Numbered from the stretch's first letter, positions 1 to 8,968 are shown. The stretch is DNA of 64,000 nt from an uncultured Rubrobacteraceae bacterium (GCA_902806065.1 CADCVE010000091.1:1-64000), one strand, 5' to 3'. Translations and numbers: made by a program. The notes: generated by a model from the sequence alone, not told the origin.

Positions 1-86
1 TGGTCCGCTACGAATACAAGGATGAGAACTTTCTGGGCATGGCGCAGCTTGGGTGCATCATCATATTGCTCAGGAAGTGTTTATGA
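1..86 (+). mobile_element. C-terminal end of an IS5-family-like transposase (partial, cut by window start)
   Basis: The frame starting at base 3 is open from the window edge to TGA at 84-86 and reads VRYEYKDENFLGMAQLGC followed by a hydrophobic end. The pattern R-Y-E-x-K-x-E-N-F-L-G followed by a leucine/isoleucine-rich tail is the usual end of IS5/IS1182-type DDE transposases. The DDE core lies outside the window, so family and integrity cannot be judged. No terminal inverted repeat was recognised downstream. Confidence 0.6.
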
Positions 87-400
87 GATGGCTTCTAGTA
101 AGTGTGTACCGAGGCTATGCAATACGCGTATAGCGATAGCTGGCTGGCGCGGTTTGTTCCGCGATCTTCACCTAAGTATCTCCTTTACGTGAGGGCCGGA
201 TGTCAGCAGTACGCTTCATACAATTAACGCCCGAGGAAGGATTCCGACTACGAGTCAGTGAGCAGAGCTCTCTGCTCAAGCCAAAGGTTATGTCTGGCTT
301 TCTTATATCTCGACATGCTGTAATCGAGTCGGATCGCGAATAGCAGTGCCGCGAGAACTATCGCGGGCGGAGCCGCCCCTGGACAGTGGAGCAGCCCATC
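87..400. other. No gene recognised
   Basis: No convincing reading frame, RNA gene or repeat seen. A short GC-rich dyad (GGGCGGAGCCGCCC) lies near 363-376. The stretch is probably decayed DNA beside the transposase end. Confidence 0.5.
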
Positions 401-522
401 ATGATCCCGCCATCTCCACCACCAGCGCCTGCTCCGCCGCCCTCTGTGACGCCACCATCGCCCTCTAAGAAGCTAACAAGGGCAAGAAGGGCAAAGCCTT
501 GAAGAAGTGCAAAAAGCAGTAG
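401..522 (+). pseudogene. Remnant of a secreted-protein tail (Pro-rich then Lys-rich)
   Basis: From ATG 401 one frame reads a proline-rich stretch (PPSPPPAPAPPPSVTPP) and then Ser-Lys-Lys. A neighbouring frame continues with KGKKGKALKKCKKQ and a stop at 520-522. A Pro-rich linker followed by a KKxKK/KKCKK tail is common at the end of secreted actinobacterial proteins, so I read this as a frameshifted 3' remnant. The bulk of such a protein is not present upstream. Assignment rests on composition only. Confidence 0.3.
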
Positions 523-869
523 CAGCAGCTACGGACCACTTACTACTTCGGGGGGAGGATCGGAGCACAACAGCCTCGGCCCTCCCCACATACCTCTGCG
601 TTCCGCTCAAGTCGGAGCAAGAAGGGCACGGGCTCCTCGAAAACTCTGGAAGGCACGACAGCTTCGAGGGTGACGCCCTGTCGAAGAGAATAGCGTTGGA
701 TCAGGAGACCGCCTTCTACGTTAGGCCCTCCTCGAAGGTCGCCTCTATCCCCTTCGGGTCGAGCTCTCACTTTATCCGTGCGCCTGTTTCATGCAGCGGC
801 TCGCCGGTGCGGGAGCAGCGGGCGCAACTCTAGCCCCCTTCTTGGAGGTGGCGTTGGGAGTTCTCCAGG
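523..869. other. No gene recognised
   Basis: Short frames exist on both strands but none has a good start, ribosome site or recognisable protein pattern. It lies downstream of the SPFH gene, which reads toward it. No clear terminator seen. Confidence 0.4.
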
Positions 870-1844
870 TTACGGTGCGCCTGCCTCCCCGTTGGTCTTG
901 GGGAGTCGCCGATCTTTGGGTTTGTTCGAGTCTTCGCCCACCATCGCGGCGCCGCCGGCTAGAGTGCTTATCGTTCCCGCGAGGTCTTGAAGCTCGGAGG
1001 GAACGACGAAGAGCTTGCTGGCCGGACCTTGTGCCATCTCGGGGAGGGTTTTGAGGTAGAGGAAGCGCAGGGCTTCGGGGGAGAGGTCGGCGTCGTGCAG
1101 CCCGTCGAAGAGCCTGGTAGTCATCTCGATCTGGGCGGACTGGACGTTGCGGTACGCTTCGGCCTCGCCCTGAGCTTTGAGGATCGCCGATTCCTTCTCG
1201 CCCTGGGCCTTGAGGATCGCTGATTCCTTGTTACCCTCCGCGTTGAGGATAGAGGAGCGTTTGTCGCCCTCGGCGGTGAGGATGAGGGCGCGGCGGGTGC
1301 GCTCGGCCTGCATCTGCTTCTCCATCGCCTGCTGGATGTCGCGGGGTGGGATGATCTCCTTGAGCTCCACCCGCGTTACGCGGATACCCCAGCCCTCCGT
1401 TACCTCATCGAGCACCGTACGTAAGCGGGCATTAATCTCATCCCGGGAAGTAAGGGTCTTGTCTAGCGTGAGGTTACCGATAACGTTACGCAGGTTGGTC
1501 TGGGTTATCTGTTCGAGGGCGACGGTGAGGTTGGCGATCTCATACTCGGCGGCCTTGGCGTCCACCACCCGGTAGTAGACGACCGTGGAGATCTGCATTC
1601 CGACGTTGTCGTTGGTGATGACCGCCTGTGGCTGGAACGAGACCACCTGCTCCCTGAGGTCCGTCTTGGGCAACATCTGATCCATCAGGGGGATGATGAA
1701 CGTCAGCCCGCTCTCGGCGGTGCGATGGTAGCGGCCGAAGCGTTGGATGATCCCCACCCGGCTCTGCGGCACGATCTTTACGGTCTGTGCCAGAAAGATC
1801 AAGACCACCAACAACACCACGAGTACCGCTACAAACCCGAACAC
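870..1844 (-). CDS. SPFH/Band 7 membrane protein (stomatin/QmcA-like)
   Basis: 324 aa. An N-terminal membrane helix (residues ~2-20, FVAVLVVLLVVLIFLAQ) is followed by the Band 7 core (IVPQSRVGIIQRFGRYHRT, then VSFQPQAVITNDNV). A charged, Ala/Glu-rich coiled-coil stalk follows at ~175-230, with repeats of the type SAILKAQGEKE, and then a C-terminal region. This order is typical of stomatin/prohibitin scaffold proteins that form ring oligomers on the cytoplasmic membrane. It sits directly downstream of an NfeD gene on the same strand with a 4-base gap. SPFH-NfeD pairs are a known conserved unit, linked to membrane microdomains. The start at 1844 puts the membrane helix at the very N-terminus. 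Confidence 0.93.
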   Translation of the reverse strand: MFGFVAVLVVLLVVLIFLAQTVKIVPQSRVGIIQRFGRYHRTAESGLTFIIPLMDQMLPKTDLREQVVSFQPQAVITNDNVGMQISTVVYYRVVDAKAAEYEIANLTVALEQITQTNLRNVIGNLTLDKTLTSRDEINARLRTVLDEVTEGWGIRVTRVELKEIIPPRDIQQAMEKQMQAERTRRALILTAEGDKRSSILNAEGNKESAILKAQGEKESAILKAQGEAEAYRNVQSAQIEMTTRLFDGLHDADLSPEALRFLYLKTLPEMAQGPASKLFVVPSELQDLAGTISTLAGGAAMVGEDSNKPKDRRLPKTNGEAGAP

Positions 1845-1848
1845 GACC

Positions 1849-2310
1849 TTATCCTCCTTTTTCGACTTCCATGCTCTCGACCAGCGCCGTCAACCCATCA
1901 CTGTCCAAGACCCGCACCCGCGAGCCCACCTCTAGCCTCTGGTTCGGATATATCGCCCGGGCGGTCCAGAACTCCCCATCGCCAATCCGCACCATCCCAC
2001 TCGCGCCCGGCTCGATGGCTTTGGTGACGACCCCGCTCTTGCCCGTAATGCCCGCCGGGCTCACGTATCGCTCGCTACCCCGCAAGGAGACCTTACTAAG
2101 AAGGACCGGCCGCAGTACGATCAAGCTCAACAACGACGCGGCGACGAACCCCACGACCTGGGCCACGATCCCGGCCCCCGAGAGCGCGACCACGAGTGCC
2201 ACGGCCGCTCCCAAGGCGAAGAAAAGCATAAAGAAAGAGAAAGAGAGAAGCTCCCCGACGAACGCCAGGGTGGCCACCACAGCCCAAAAAATGATCTCCA
2301 AACCACCCAA
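1849..2310 (-). CDS. NfeD family membrane protein
   Basis: 153 aa. The N-terminal half has hydrophobic segments (FWAVVATLAFVGELLS, then FFALGAAVALVVALSGAG and a further helix to ~60). The C-terminal half (~85-150) is an OB-fold-like beta domain (SGVVTKAIEPGASGMVRIGD ... GSRVRVLDSDGLTALVESME). That makes it the short NfeD type without the ClpP-class protease domain. Short NfeD proteins partner with the SPFH protein encoded immediately downstream, so the two are probably cotranscribed. Upstream, the region to mreB holds the divergent control sequences. Confidence 0.9.
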   Translation of the reverse strand: MGGLEIIFWAVVATLAFVGELLSFSFFMLFFALGAAVALVVALSGAGIVAQVVGFVAASLLSLIVLRPVLLSKVSLRGSERYVSPAGITGKSGVVTKAIEPGASGMVRIGDGEFWTARAIYPNQRLEVGSRVRVLDSDGLTALVESMEVEKGG

Positions 2311-2515
2311 GATAGGTCGCCTCTCGAAGAATACCCTGATTCTACCATCCGCTGGCTCTACTTAGCGTTCCACGTGAAGCCGGTTTCTTAGCCGCAGCGG
2401 ATACCAGTGTACAGTAGCGAAATATAGGGTATGTGACATTAATCTTGGCGTCGTGGTGCCTGTGGCAACTCTTCGCGGAGGCTCGTATCGAGACTTTGGA
2501 GGATGGGGATTAGCT

Positions 2516-3544
2516 ATGTTCGGAGAGTTGTTCGGAAGAGACGTTGCGGTCGATCTTGGCACCGCCAACACGCTGGTATACGTCAAGGGGCAGGGAGTGG
2601 TCCTTCTGGAGCCTTCGGTCGTTGCCATAAACCTCAAAACGGATAAGGTCGTGGCGGTTGGCATAGGGGCGAAAAGCATGATCGGGCGCACGCCCGGTAA
2701 CATCGTCGCCATACAACCTCTCAAAGATGGGGTGATAGCGGACTTCGAGGTGACGGAGAAGATGCTCTCGTACTTTATCCACAAGGCGCAGCCCAAGCGC
2801 AGGTTTATTCCCACTCTGTGGGGGCCGAGGGTGGCCATCTGCGTACCGAGTGGGGTCACGGGGATCGAGCTTCGGGCGGTTAGAGAGGCGGCCGAGTCGG
2901 CGGGGGCGCGCGAGACGTACACTATCGAGGAGCCCCTGGCGGCGGCGATTGGGGCGGGGTTGCCGGTGGATAAGGCGGAGGGGTCGATGGTCGCGGACAT
3001 CGGCGGCGGGACGAGCGAGGTCGCGGTGATCTCGCTGGGAGGGATAGTGACCAAGTCGTCGATCCGCATTGCCGGAAACGCGATGGATGCGGAGATTGCG
3101 ACCTATATACAGAGGGAGCACAAGCTGACCATCGGCTCGCAAACGGCCGAGCAACTGAAGATCGAGCTGGGAAGCGCGCTGCCACTAGAGGAAGAGAGGG
3201 CCGCGGAGATCCGTGGGCGCGACCTGATCACCGGCCTCCCCAAATCAGTCGCTATCACGAGCGAGGAGATCCGGGAATCTATCAGTAGCTCCGTGGAGGC
3301 CATCGAGGCGGCGGTCCTGGATACCCTGGACCGCACCCCGCCGGAACTCGCCTCGGATGTAATGGACCGCGGCATGATCCTCGCCGGCGGCGGAGCGAAG
3401 CTGTCGATGCTCGACGAGAGAATTCGGAAGGAGACCGGCATCCCGGTGCACGTCGCCGACGACCCCCTGATGTGCGTCGCTATAGGGACCGGCCGGTTCA
3501 TCGAAGAGATAGATAACTACCGCGATACCCTCCGCATCCGCTAG
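2516..3544 (+). CDS. mreB: Rod shape-determining protein MreB
   Basis: 342 aa from ATG 2516. The actin-like ATPase motifs are present: phosphate-1 near the N-terminus (VAVDLGTANTLVYVKG), phosphate-2 (VADIGGGTSEVAVISLGG, ~165) and the adenosine motif (GMILAGGGAKLSMLDE, ~290). Length matches the family (330-350). An in-frame GTG farther upstream (2453) would add 21 residues not typical of MreB, while GGAGGA at 2498-2503 supports 2516. MreB forms membrane-bound filaments that guide lateral cell-wall synthesis. Here it is not followed by mreC/mreD but by a phosphotransferase-like gene, so it is a solitary copy (Mbl/MreB type). It is divergent from the NfeD/SPFH pair. Confidence 0.96.
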   Translation: MFGELFGRDVAVDLGTANTLVYVKGQGVVLLEPSVVAINLKTDKVVAVGIGAKSMIGRTPGNIVAIQPLKDGVIADFEVTEKMLSYFIHKAQPKRRFIPTLWGPRVAICVPSGVTGIELRAVREAAESAGARETYTIEEPLAAAIGAGLPVDKAEGSMVADIGGGTSEVAVISLGGIVTKSSIRIAGNAMDAEIATYIQREHKLTIGSQTAEQLKIELGSALPLEEERAAEIRGRDLITGLPKSVAITSEEIRESISSSVEAIEAAVLDTLDRTPPELASDVMDRGMILAGGGAKLSMLDERIRKETGIPVHVADDPLMCVAIGTGRFIEEIDNYRDTLRIR

Positions 3545-3546
3545 CC

Positions 3547-4593
3547 TTGGCGGGGGACGAACCGCGAACGGATACCAGAGCCGCCGAAGTCCGGCATTAC
3601 CTCGAAAGCGTGGGAGCGAGGGCTCTACCCAACCACAGGATCGAGAGCGTCGAGTTCCTGGCGCGTGGCGAGTACAGCCTGAACTATCTGGTGTGCTCTA
3701 TGAATGAACCCGGAGATGAGCGTTACCTGGTGGCTCGTCTGGTCACAGGCACCCAGATGGACCTCCCTCTCGGCGAACAGGCCCTCTACGAGCACCACGC
3801 TCTCGAACTCCTCGCCCCCTCCGGCGTCACCCCAGAGCCACACTACGTTGACCCGGATCCCGAGGGACTTCCCTATCCTCTCATCCTTGAAGAATATCTG
3901 CCGGGCCGTCCCCTGAGTTACGCCACCGACCTCAAGCCCGCCGCTCGCTGCGTCGCAAAGATCCACGCGCTCGCCGCCCCCAGAGATCACCTGCTCCAGG
4001 AACACCCCGACCCCGCGCCCTCCATCCTCGCCGAATCCCGCCAGCTAGTTACACCCTACCTCGACTGGAAACAAGCCCCCCAAGCGAGTAAAGAAGCCCT
4101 GCACGGAGCGTTTCGGAAGATAGAGCAGTTCCTCGTACAGAAGGGCCTCTTCTCCAGAGAAGACCTCGTTATCGTCAACTACGACCTGAACACCCACAAC
4201 TTCATCGTAAGCGAAGCTAACGAAGCTGAAGGCAACGCGAGTCTCGTGGATTGGGAGAAGGCCCGGATAGCCCCCCGCACCCAGGATATCGCCCACTTTC
4301 TCCTCCCCACCACCACCCTCTGGCGCGACGCTACCGCTACAAGGCTAACCCTGGAGCAGGAAACGGAGTTCGTGAACACCTACCTCTCGTACAGCAACGT
4401 GGGAAACCTCGACAGGTTCCTCACCCAACTCGCGGCAATGCGCTTGATCGTCTCCCTGCGCGCCGTCTCCTGGTGCGCCTGGGCGTTGCGAGAGACCGCC
4501 CATGGCGACCGGGCCATCATCAACGAGGAGACTTTGAATAAGAGCCGCACGTACTTGCAGCCGGAGTTCTTGCGGGAGCTGTTCGGACTGTAG
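3547..4593 (+). CDS. Aminoglycoside phosphotransferase/choline-kinase-fold protein
   Basis: 348 aa, TTG start 3 bases after the mreB stop, so probably translationally coupled. Kinase-fold features: an N-terminal lobe with EFLARGEYSLNYLV and LVARLV, a hinge-like EEYLPGRPL (~118), a Brenner-like loop IVNYDLNTHNFIV (~212) and LVDWEKARIAP (~235), where D of the DWE motif is the expected Mg ligand. The usual HGDLxxxN reads NYDLNTHN, so the first His is replaced by Asn while the Asp and last Asn remain. Substrate unknown. Close coupling to mreB suggests, but does not show, a link to envelope growth. Confidence 0.75.
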   Translation: MAGDEPRTDTRAAEVRHYLESVGARALPNHRIESVEFLARGEYSLNYLVCSMNEPGDERYLVARLVTGTQMDLPLGEQALYEHHALELLAPSGVTPEPHYVDPDPEGLPYPLILEEYLPGRPLSYATDLKPAARCVAKIHALAAPRDHLLQEHPDPAPSILAESRQLVTPYLDWKQAPQASKEALHGAFRKIEQFLVQKGLFSREDLVIVNYDLNTHNFIVSEANEAEGNASLVDWEKARIAPRTQDIAHFLLPTTTLWRDATATRLTLEQETEFVNTYLSYSNVGNLDRFLTQLAAMRLIVSLRAVSWCAWALRETAHGDRAIINEETLNKSRTYLQPEFLRELFGL

Positions 4594-4756
4594 TCAGGCA
4601 TCGACCGGGAGTGGCAACCCAGCTACCCTACCAGGATAGGTGTAAGCCCGGCGGGACTTCAGCGTACTCGTCGAGCCGTTTGTGTGTTCGGTCATTCCCT
4701 TCGGGTTGGTGGTGACGTTAACATACCCGTGTTGGCGGCGGGTGGAGGAGGAAGAG

Positions 4757-5653
4757 ATGGATGTACTCGTTAGTGGTTCCAGTGGTCTCATAGGTTCGGC
4801 GCTGGTCTCCGCCCTCGGGCATGAGGGACACCAGGTGCGGCGGCTGATACGTTCCAGTGGTTCGTCATCGGAGGGTGCCGTCCGGTGGGACCCGTCGTCG
4901 GGCATGATAGACACTGCCGGACTCGAAGGGGTGGACGCCGTCGTGCATCTGGCGGGGGAGAATATCGTGGGGCGATGGACGGCGGCCAAGAAGGCCCGCA
5001 TCCGTGACAGCCGGGTGGAGGGGACGCGTCTTCTCTCCGGGGCTCTGGCGAACCTCTCTACCCCGCCCAAAGTAATGGTCTGCGCGTCGGCGACGGGCTA
5101 CTACGGTGATCGAGGCAACGAGTTGCTGACCGAGGAGAGCGCCCCTGGAAACAACTTCCTCGCCGGGGTCTGCCAGGAGTGGGAGGCGGCGGCGGACTCG
5201 GCACGCGAGGCCGGGGTGCGAGTCGTACACCCGCGGTTTGGGATCGTGCTCTCCACCGAGGGCGGCGCTCTAGCCACGACGCTGCCCATCTTCAAGCTCG
5301 GTGGGGGCGGAAGGATAGGTAGCGGTCGTCAGTACTGGAGTTGGATCGCCCTCGACGACGTCGTCGGTGCCGTTCTCCACGCCCTCTCCACCGATTCCTT
5401 GAGCGGTCCCGTCAACGTCACCGTCCCCGACCCGCCCACCAACATCGAGTACACCAAGACTCTAGGTCGCGTGCTCGGCCGCCCGACGGTCTTTCCGCTT
5501 CCGGCCCCCGCCGCCCGGCTCGCACTCGGAGAGGTAGCCGACGAGTTACTGCTGGCGAGCCAGCGCATCGAGCCCGCCAAGCTCAAAGAGACCGGCTACG
5601 ATTTCCGCTACCCGGAGCTAGAAGGCGCCTTTCGTCATCTGCTAGGGAGGTAA
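4757..5653 (+). CDS. TIGR01777-type NAD-dependent epimerase (YfcH/SulA-like)
   Basis: 298 aa from ATG 4757, preceded by GGAGGAGGAAGAG. An N-terminal Rossmann motif VLVSGSSGLIGSALV (glycine pattern GSSGLIG) and HLAGENIVGRW (~60) are hallmarks of the TIGR01777 SDR family. The SDR tyrosine region is ATGYYGDRG (~114), and the C-terminus holds the short DUF1731-like end (EPAKLKETGYDFRYPELEGAFRHLL). Members are uncharacterised SDR proteins, substrate unknown. An in-frame start 25 codons upstream is possible but adds a non-family leader. The next gene starts 2 bases after the stop, so the two are likely cotranscribed. Confidence 0.88.
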   Translation: MDVLVSGSSGLIGSALVSALGHEGHQVRRLIRSSGSSSEGAVRWDPSSGMIDTAGLEGVDAVVHLAGENIVGRWTAAKKARIRDSRVEGTRLLSGALANLSTPPKVMVCASATGYYGDRGNELLTEESAPGNNFLAGVCQEWEAAADSAREAGVRVVHPRFGIVLSTEGGALATTLPIFKLGGGGRIGSGRQYWSWIALDDVVGAVLHALSTDSLSGPVNVTVPDPPTNIEYTKTLGRVLGRPTVFPLPAPAARLALGEVADELLLASQRIEPAKLKETGYDFRYPELEGAFRHLLGR

Positions 5654-5655
5654 TA

Positions 5656-6114
5656 GTGGACCACGAACTCTACATGCGCCGCGCCCTCGAGGTCGCGCAC
5701 GGAAACCCCGATGCGCCGTTCGGATGCATCATCGCCGACCGCGAGACCGGAGACATTGTGGCCGAAGGTCTCAACGACGCCGAGAGCATCCCCATCGTGC
5801 ACGGCGAGACGGATGCGATACTCCGTCTCGGTGAGTCCCGGCCGGACGTGGACTGGAGCAGGCTCGTCCTCTACACCACCGCCGAGCCCTGCCCTATGTG
5901 CTCTGGCGCGATACTGTGGTGCGGCATACCTCACGTCGTCTTCGGTACCTCTATAGAGACCCTCAAGCGCCTCGGTCTCCCGCAAATAGACCTCCCCGCC
6001 GAGGAGATCGCGAGCCGCTCGACTTACTTAGGCAGGTTCGAGATTGCTGGTGGGGTCCTGGAAGGGGAGTGTGACGCTCTCTTCGAGGAGATGGCGCGGC
6101 GGGTGAGTGGGTAA
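5656..6114 (+). CDS. Nucleoside/guanine deaminase family (CDA fold)
   Basis: 152 aa from GTG 5656 with GGGAGG at 5645-5650. Zinc motifs are visible: first ligand plus catalytic Glu in IVHGETDAI (HGE instead of the usual HAE), then PCPMCSGAI (PCxxC). The latter, with CGIPHVVFGTS, matches the tRNA-adenosine/guanine deaminase branch of the cytidine-deaminase superfamily. The family hydrolytically deaminates bases such as guanine or cytosine. The exact substrate cannot be read from sequence. It follows the SDR epimerase with a 2-base gap. Confidence 0.85.
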   Translation: MDHELYMRRALEVAHGNPDAPFGCIIADRETGDIVAEGLNDAESIPIVHGETDAILRLGESRPDVDWSRLVLYTTAEPCPMCSGAILWCGIPHVVFGTSIETLKRLGLPQIDLPAEEIASRSTYLGRFEIAGGVLEGECDALFEEMARRVSG

Positions 6115-6284
6115 AGACAACGGATGGTCAAGCGCCTTTTGGCTTGCCTCGGGCTCGGCATAGCTCCTGGCAACTCTCCCTCAAGGGACTGGTGGCTCGT
6201 GCCGCATTAGCCTCGTCTATCCAGGCGGGGAGCCTCGTGAATCTGCCGCATCTTTGGATCTGCCGGTCGAGGCCCTGGCGATGG

Positions 6285-6461
6285 TTTGTCGAGAGTCGCC
6301 TGCTTCCGTGTGCCCTCGCGGGGACGGACCTCGGCACCCACGCCCTCGAATTGGGGCCAGGACCGGACGTTACTACCGATCTGCTCCGCCAGAGGACCGC
6401 CTGACTTACTACCGTCGAGGTTGATGCTCGATTAGCCGCGTCGTTACGAGAGCGGACGAGG
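6285..6461 (+). pseudogene. Remnant of a SAM-dependent methyltransferase (N-terminal fold)
   Basis: The frame reads FVESRLLPCALAGTDLG, LELGPGPDVTTDLLRQR, then a TGA stop (6402-6404), and in the same frame LTTVEVDARLAASLRER. This is motif I of a class I methyltransferase (ExGPGPGxxTxxLL) and motif II (VExDxRLAxxL), interrupted by a stop. No methyltransferase C-terminal half is recognisable after ~6461. I read it as a 5' remnant. The flanks 6115-6284 and 6462-6632 hold nothing else that I can identify. Confidence 0.5.
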
Positions 6462-6632
6462 AATACCTATCGAGGACTGCGAGGACGGGATGATGGTCGA
6501 AGCCGAGTGGTTAGAGGACGACCCGATCCTGCCAATCGAACAACTCGAAGGGGTAGGTAGAAGAGAAGACCGGAGAAGGCATCGAAGACTGGCGCTACTG
6601 GGTAGGTCGAGGATACGGGTTCTAGAATGCAT

Positions 6633-7685
6633 TCATCCCTCTGCTTCCGCCCCAAAACCTGCATCCCGGAGTAATTGTTGGGCCACGGGCGCCGCTTCTG
6701 CGTCCAGGGTGAGGACGAGGGCGGCGCGCTCGGTGTTGGAGTGGCGCACGTAGAGGTCGAGAATGTTTATGCTGTTGGAGCCCATGAGGGTAGTGACTTC
6801 GGCGAAGACGCCGGGGCGGTTCTCTACCGGGATAGCGATCTCGACGTTCTTGCCGGTGCCTTCGATCAGGATGCCGCCGAGGGCGTCGTAGGCCTCGCGG
6901 GCCGCTTGGAAGCGATGCTCGATGCTTTTTCGGTTGGAGATCTCGCTTCCGAGCTGAGCCATCGACCCCGCGAACGCCCCCAATGCCTCACCTAAAGCCG
7001 GCGCGTTCTCGGCCAGAATATCCGACCACAGCCCGGGATTGGATGCCCCGACGCGCGTCAGGTCGCGGAACGAAGGGCCGGCGAAGGAGAGCGCCTCGGG
7101 CGAGATGTCCGAGGCGACCTTCAAGAGTGCCACGGCCATGAGGTGCGGCAGGTGCGACAGGGCGGCCATGAGTAGGTCATGCTTCTCGGGCTCGACGGCC
7201 GTGGGTACCGCCCCGAGGTCCTGCCGGACGAACCGGGCGACCTCGCGGTAGGCCTCCGGGTCCGTGCTATCCGTGGGCGTCAGGAAGTACCGGGCGCCGT
7301 GGAAGAGGTCCACCTTCGCGCTCGTAACTCCGGAGAGCTGGCTCCCGGCCATCGGGTGGCCGCCGACGAAGCGTCCGATACCTTGCACCTCGGCTTCGCG
7401 TGCGATCTTGTTCTTCGTGCTGGCGACGTCCGTGACCAGGGCGTCCGTCGGGGCGAGGTCCCCGATCAGGGCGGTTATGCGGGAGATAGGCGCGGCGAGC
7501 ACCACGAGGTCCGCCCCACGCACCTCCTTCATAGTCGAGGCCCGGTCTACGGCCCCGATCTCCGCCGCATTCTCCAGAACCGCCGGCTCGTCTACCCCAA
7601 CGACCTCCCAGCCCGCCGCCCTCGCCGCAAGCCCGACCGAGCCCCCGACGAGCCCGACGCCAACGACCGCAAGCGTCCGGTTCAA
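6633..7685 (-). CDS. tyrA: Prephenate dehydrogenase with C-terminal ACT domain
   Basis: 350 aa. An NAD(P)-binding motif sits at the start (VVGVGLVGGSVGLAARAAG). It is followed by the prephenate dehydrogenase signatures VTDVASTKNKI, GGHPMAGSQLSGV (~118) and LSHLPHLMAVALL (~185). Residues ~275-350 form an ACT domain (IPVENRPGVFAEVTTLMGSN), the usual site for tyrosine feedback. It converts prephenate to 4-hydroxyphenylpyruvate for tyrosine. Its start overlaps the end of hisC by 4 bases, so the two are translationally coupled. The aromatic aminotransferase step could be served by that neighbour. Confidence 0.95.
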   Translation of the reverse strand: MNRTLAVVGVGLVGGSVGLAARAAGWEVVGVDEPAVLENAAEIGAVDRASTMKEVRGADLVVLAAPISRITALIGDLAPTDALVTDVASTKNKIAREAEVQGIGRFVGGHPMAGSQLSGVTSAKVDLFHGARYFLTPTDSTDPEAYREVARFVRQDLGAVPTAVEPEKHDLLMAALSHLPHLMAVALLKVASDISPEALSFAGPSFRDLTRVGASNPGLWSDILAENAPALGEALGAFAGSMAQLGSEISNRKSIEHRFQAAREAYDALGGILIEGTGKNVEIAIPVENRPGVFAEVTTLMGSNSINILDLYVRHSNTERAALVLTLDAEAAPVAQQLLRDAGFGAEAEG

Positions 7686-8794
7686 GAGGCCCGCTGCGGC
7701 TTCGCATTAGGCTCCGCAGCCCGCGTGGCTTCGGGCTTCGCCGTTTCGAGCGCCGCGATAACGCGGTCGTTCTCCCACGAGTCGCCTACCGTGACACGGC
7801 TCCATCCAGGGTACTCCAGCGCGGCGCCCTCCCTTACCAGGACACCGGCTTTCTCGAAGTCCTCCGCCTCGAACCGGACCATGATGAAGTTGCCCTGCGA
7901 GGGGATAAAGTCCAGCTTCGCGCCGGCGAATGCTTTCTGCAGGCGGTCGCGCTCCCGGATGACGAACTCGGCTCGCTCCCGGACCTTAGCCCGCGCGAGC
8001 ATCGACGCCGTCGCCGCGACCTGAGCGGCGAGGTTCACGGAGACCGGAAACCGAACTCTTTCGGCGTAGTCGGCGACCTTTTCGGGCCCGATGCCGTAGC
8101 CCACCCGAAGACCGGCCAGGCCGTGCGCCTTGGAGAAGGTGCGGGCGGTAACGACATTCTCCCTTTCGAGGGCGAGGATATGAGAGTCGCGGTAGGCCGG
8201 GTCATCGACGAACTCGACGTAGGCTTCGTCCAGGATCAGGAGCACCTCCGGTGGCAGCTCCGAGGCCAGGCTCGCGACCTCATCCAGGGTCAGGTACGTG
8301 CCCGAAGGGTTGTTTGGATTGCAGAGTATTACTGCCCGCGTCTCGTTCGTCACCGCTGAGAGTAGCGCCTCCGCGGGTATCTCGTGTTCCTCCGTGAGGG
8401 AGACCGGGCGGGCCGTCATGCCAAGTACCGCGCAGATCATGGGGTAGAGGCTGAACGACGGCCAGGGGTAGACGACCTCGCCGATGGGGAGCAACTGGAG
8501 CACGTTCATCAAAACCTCGCTCGAACCGTTGCCGACCAGCACGTTGCGGGTCTCCGCTCCGGCGTTGGCTTCGGCTACCACCTGGCGGAGGCGCGTGACG
8601 TGGCTGTCCGGGTAGCGGTTGGCACGGGGAAGCACCTCGGTGAGGGCCGCCTCCGCCTCCGGGAGTGGCCCGAAAGCCAGCTCATTGGAGGTCAGCTTCG
8701 CGTACCGGTTCTCGTCCGTCCCCTCCGCCGCCATTCTCCACGACTTTGGTGGAATATACGGTCGCAGCGGGTCTAGGTCGCTTCTGAATCTCAT
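7682..8794 (-). CDS. hisC: Histidinol-phosphate aminotransferase family protein
   Basis: 370 aa, a PLP fold-type I aminotransferase. Visible motifs: GNGSSEVLMNVLQLL, the PLP-contacting CNPNNPSGTYL (~155), LILDEAYVEF (~185), and the Schiff-base lysine in ARTFSKAHGLAGLRVGYG (~220). C-terminal region (VRFEAEDFEKAGVLVREG) fits HisC. Located in an operon with tyrA rather than histidine genes, so it may act as an aromatic aminotransferase (HisC/HisHb-type) as well as, or instead of, in histidine synthesis. That is inferred from context. Its promoter region is shared with divergent chorismate mutase. Confidence 0.9.
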   Translation of the reverse strand: MRFRSDLDPLRPYIPPKSWRMAAEGTDENRYAKLTSNELAFGPLPEAEAALTEVLPRANRYPDSHVTRLRQVVAEANAGAETRNVLVGNGSSEVLMNVLQLLPIGEVVYPWPSFSLYPMICAVLGMTARPVSLTEEHEIPAEALLSAVTNETRAVILCNPNNPSGTYLTLDEVASLASELPPEVLLILDEAYVEFVDDPAYRDSHILALERENVVTARTFSKAHGLAGLRVGYGIGPEKVADYAERVRFPVSVNLAAQVAATASMLARAKVRERAEFVIRERDRLQKAFAGAKLDFIPSQGNFIMVRFEAEDFEKAGVLVREGAALEYPGWSRVTVGDSWENDRVIAALETAKPEATRAAEPNAKPQRAS

Positions 8795-8931
8795 CTGTGT
8801 TCCCTTCGTCTCTCGGCTTTTGTCCGCGAAACTGCCATTTTAGAGAATATTCTGGTTCATTCGGGCTTTCAACGAGAGTTGTGGCGCCGATCCTGTTTCG
8901 ATCTGAGCTACCGGCAGATTGTAGGCTGTTG

Positions 8932-8960
8932 ATGACAAGCGGACCTCTTCCTTGTAGAAT
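8932..8960 (+). promoter_or_regulatory. Promoter of the chorismate mutase/DAHP synthase operon
   Basis: ATGACA (8932-8937), a 17-base spacer, then TAGAAT (8955-8960). The start codon ATG at 8969 comes 8 bases after the -10 box and no ribosome-binding site is present, so the transcript is predicted to be leaderless. Confidence 0.6.
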
Positions 8961-8968
8961 CCTGGCTT

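Noticed and set aside
507-833. A 108-codon plus-strand frame near the window start
   Set aside because: No ribosome site, no family pattern, low-complexity Ser/Arg composition and overlapping opposite-strand frames.
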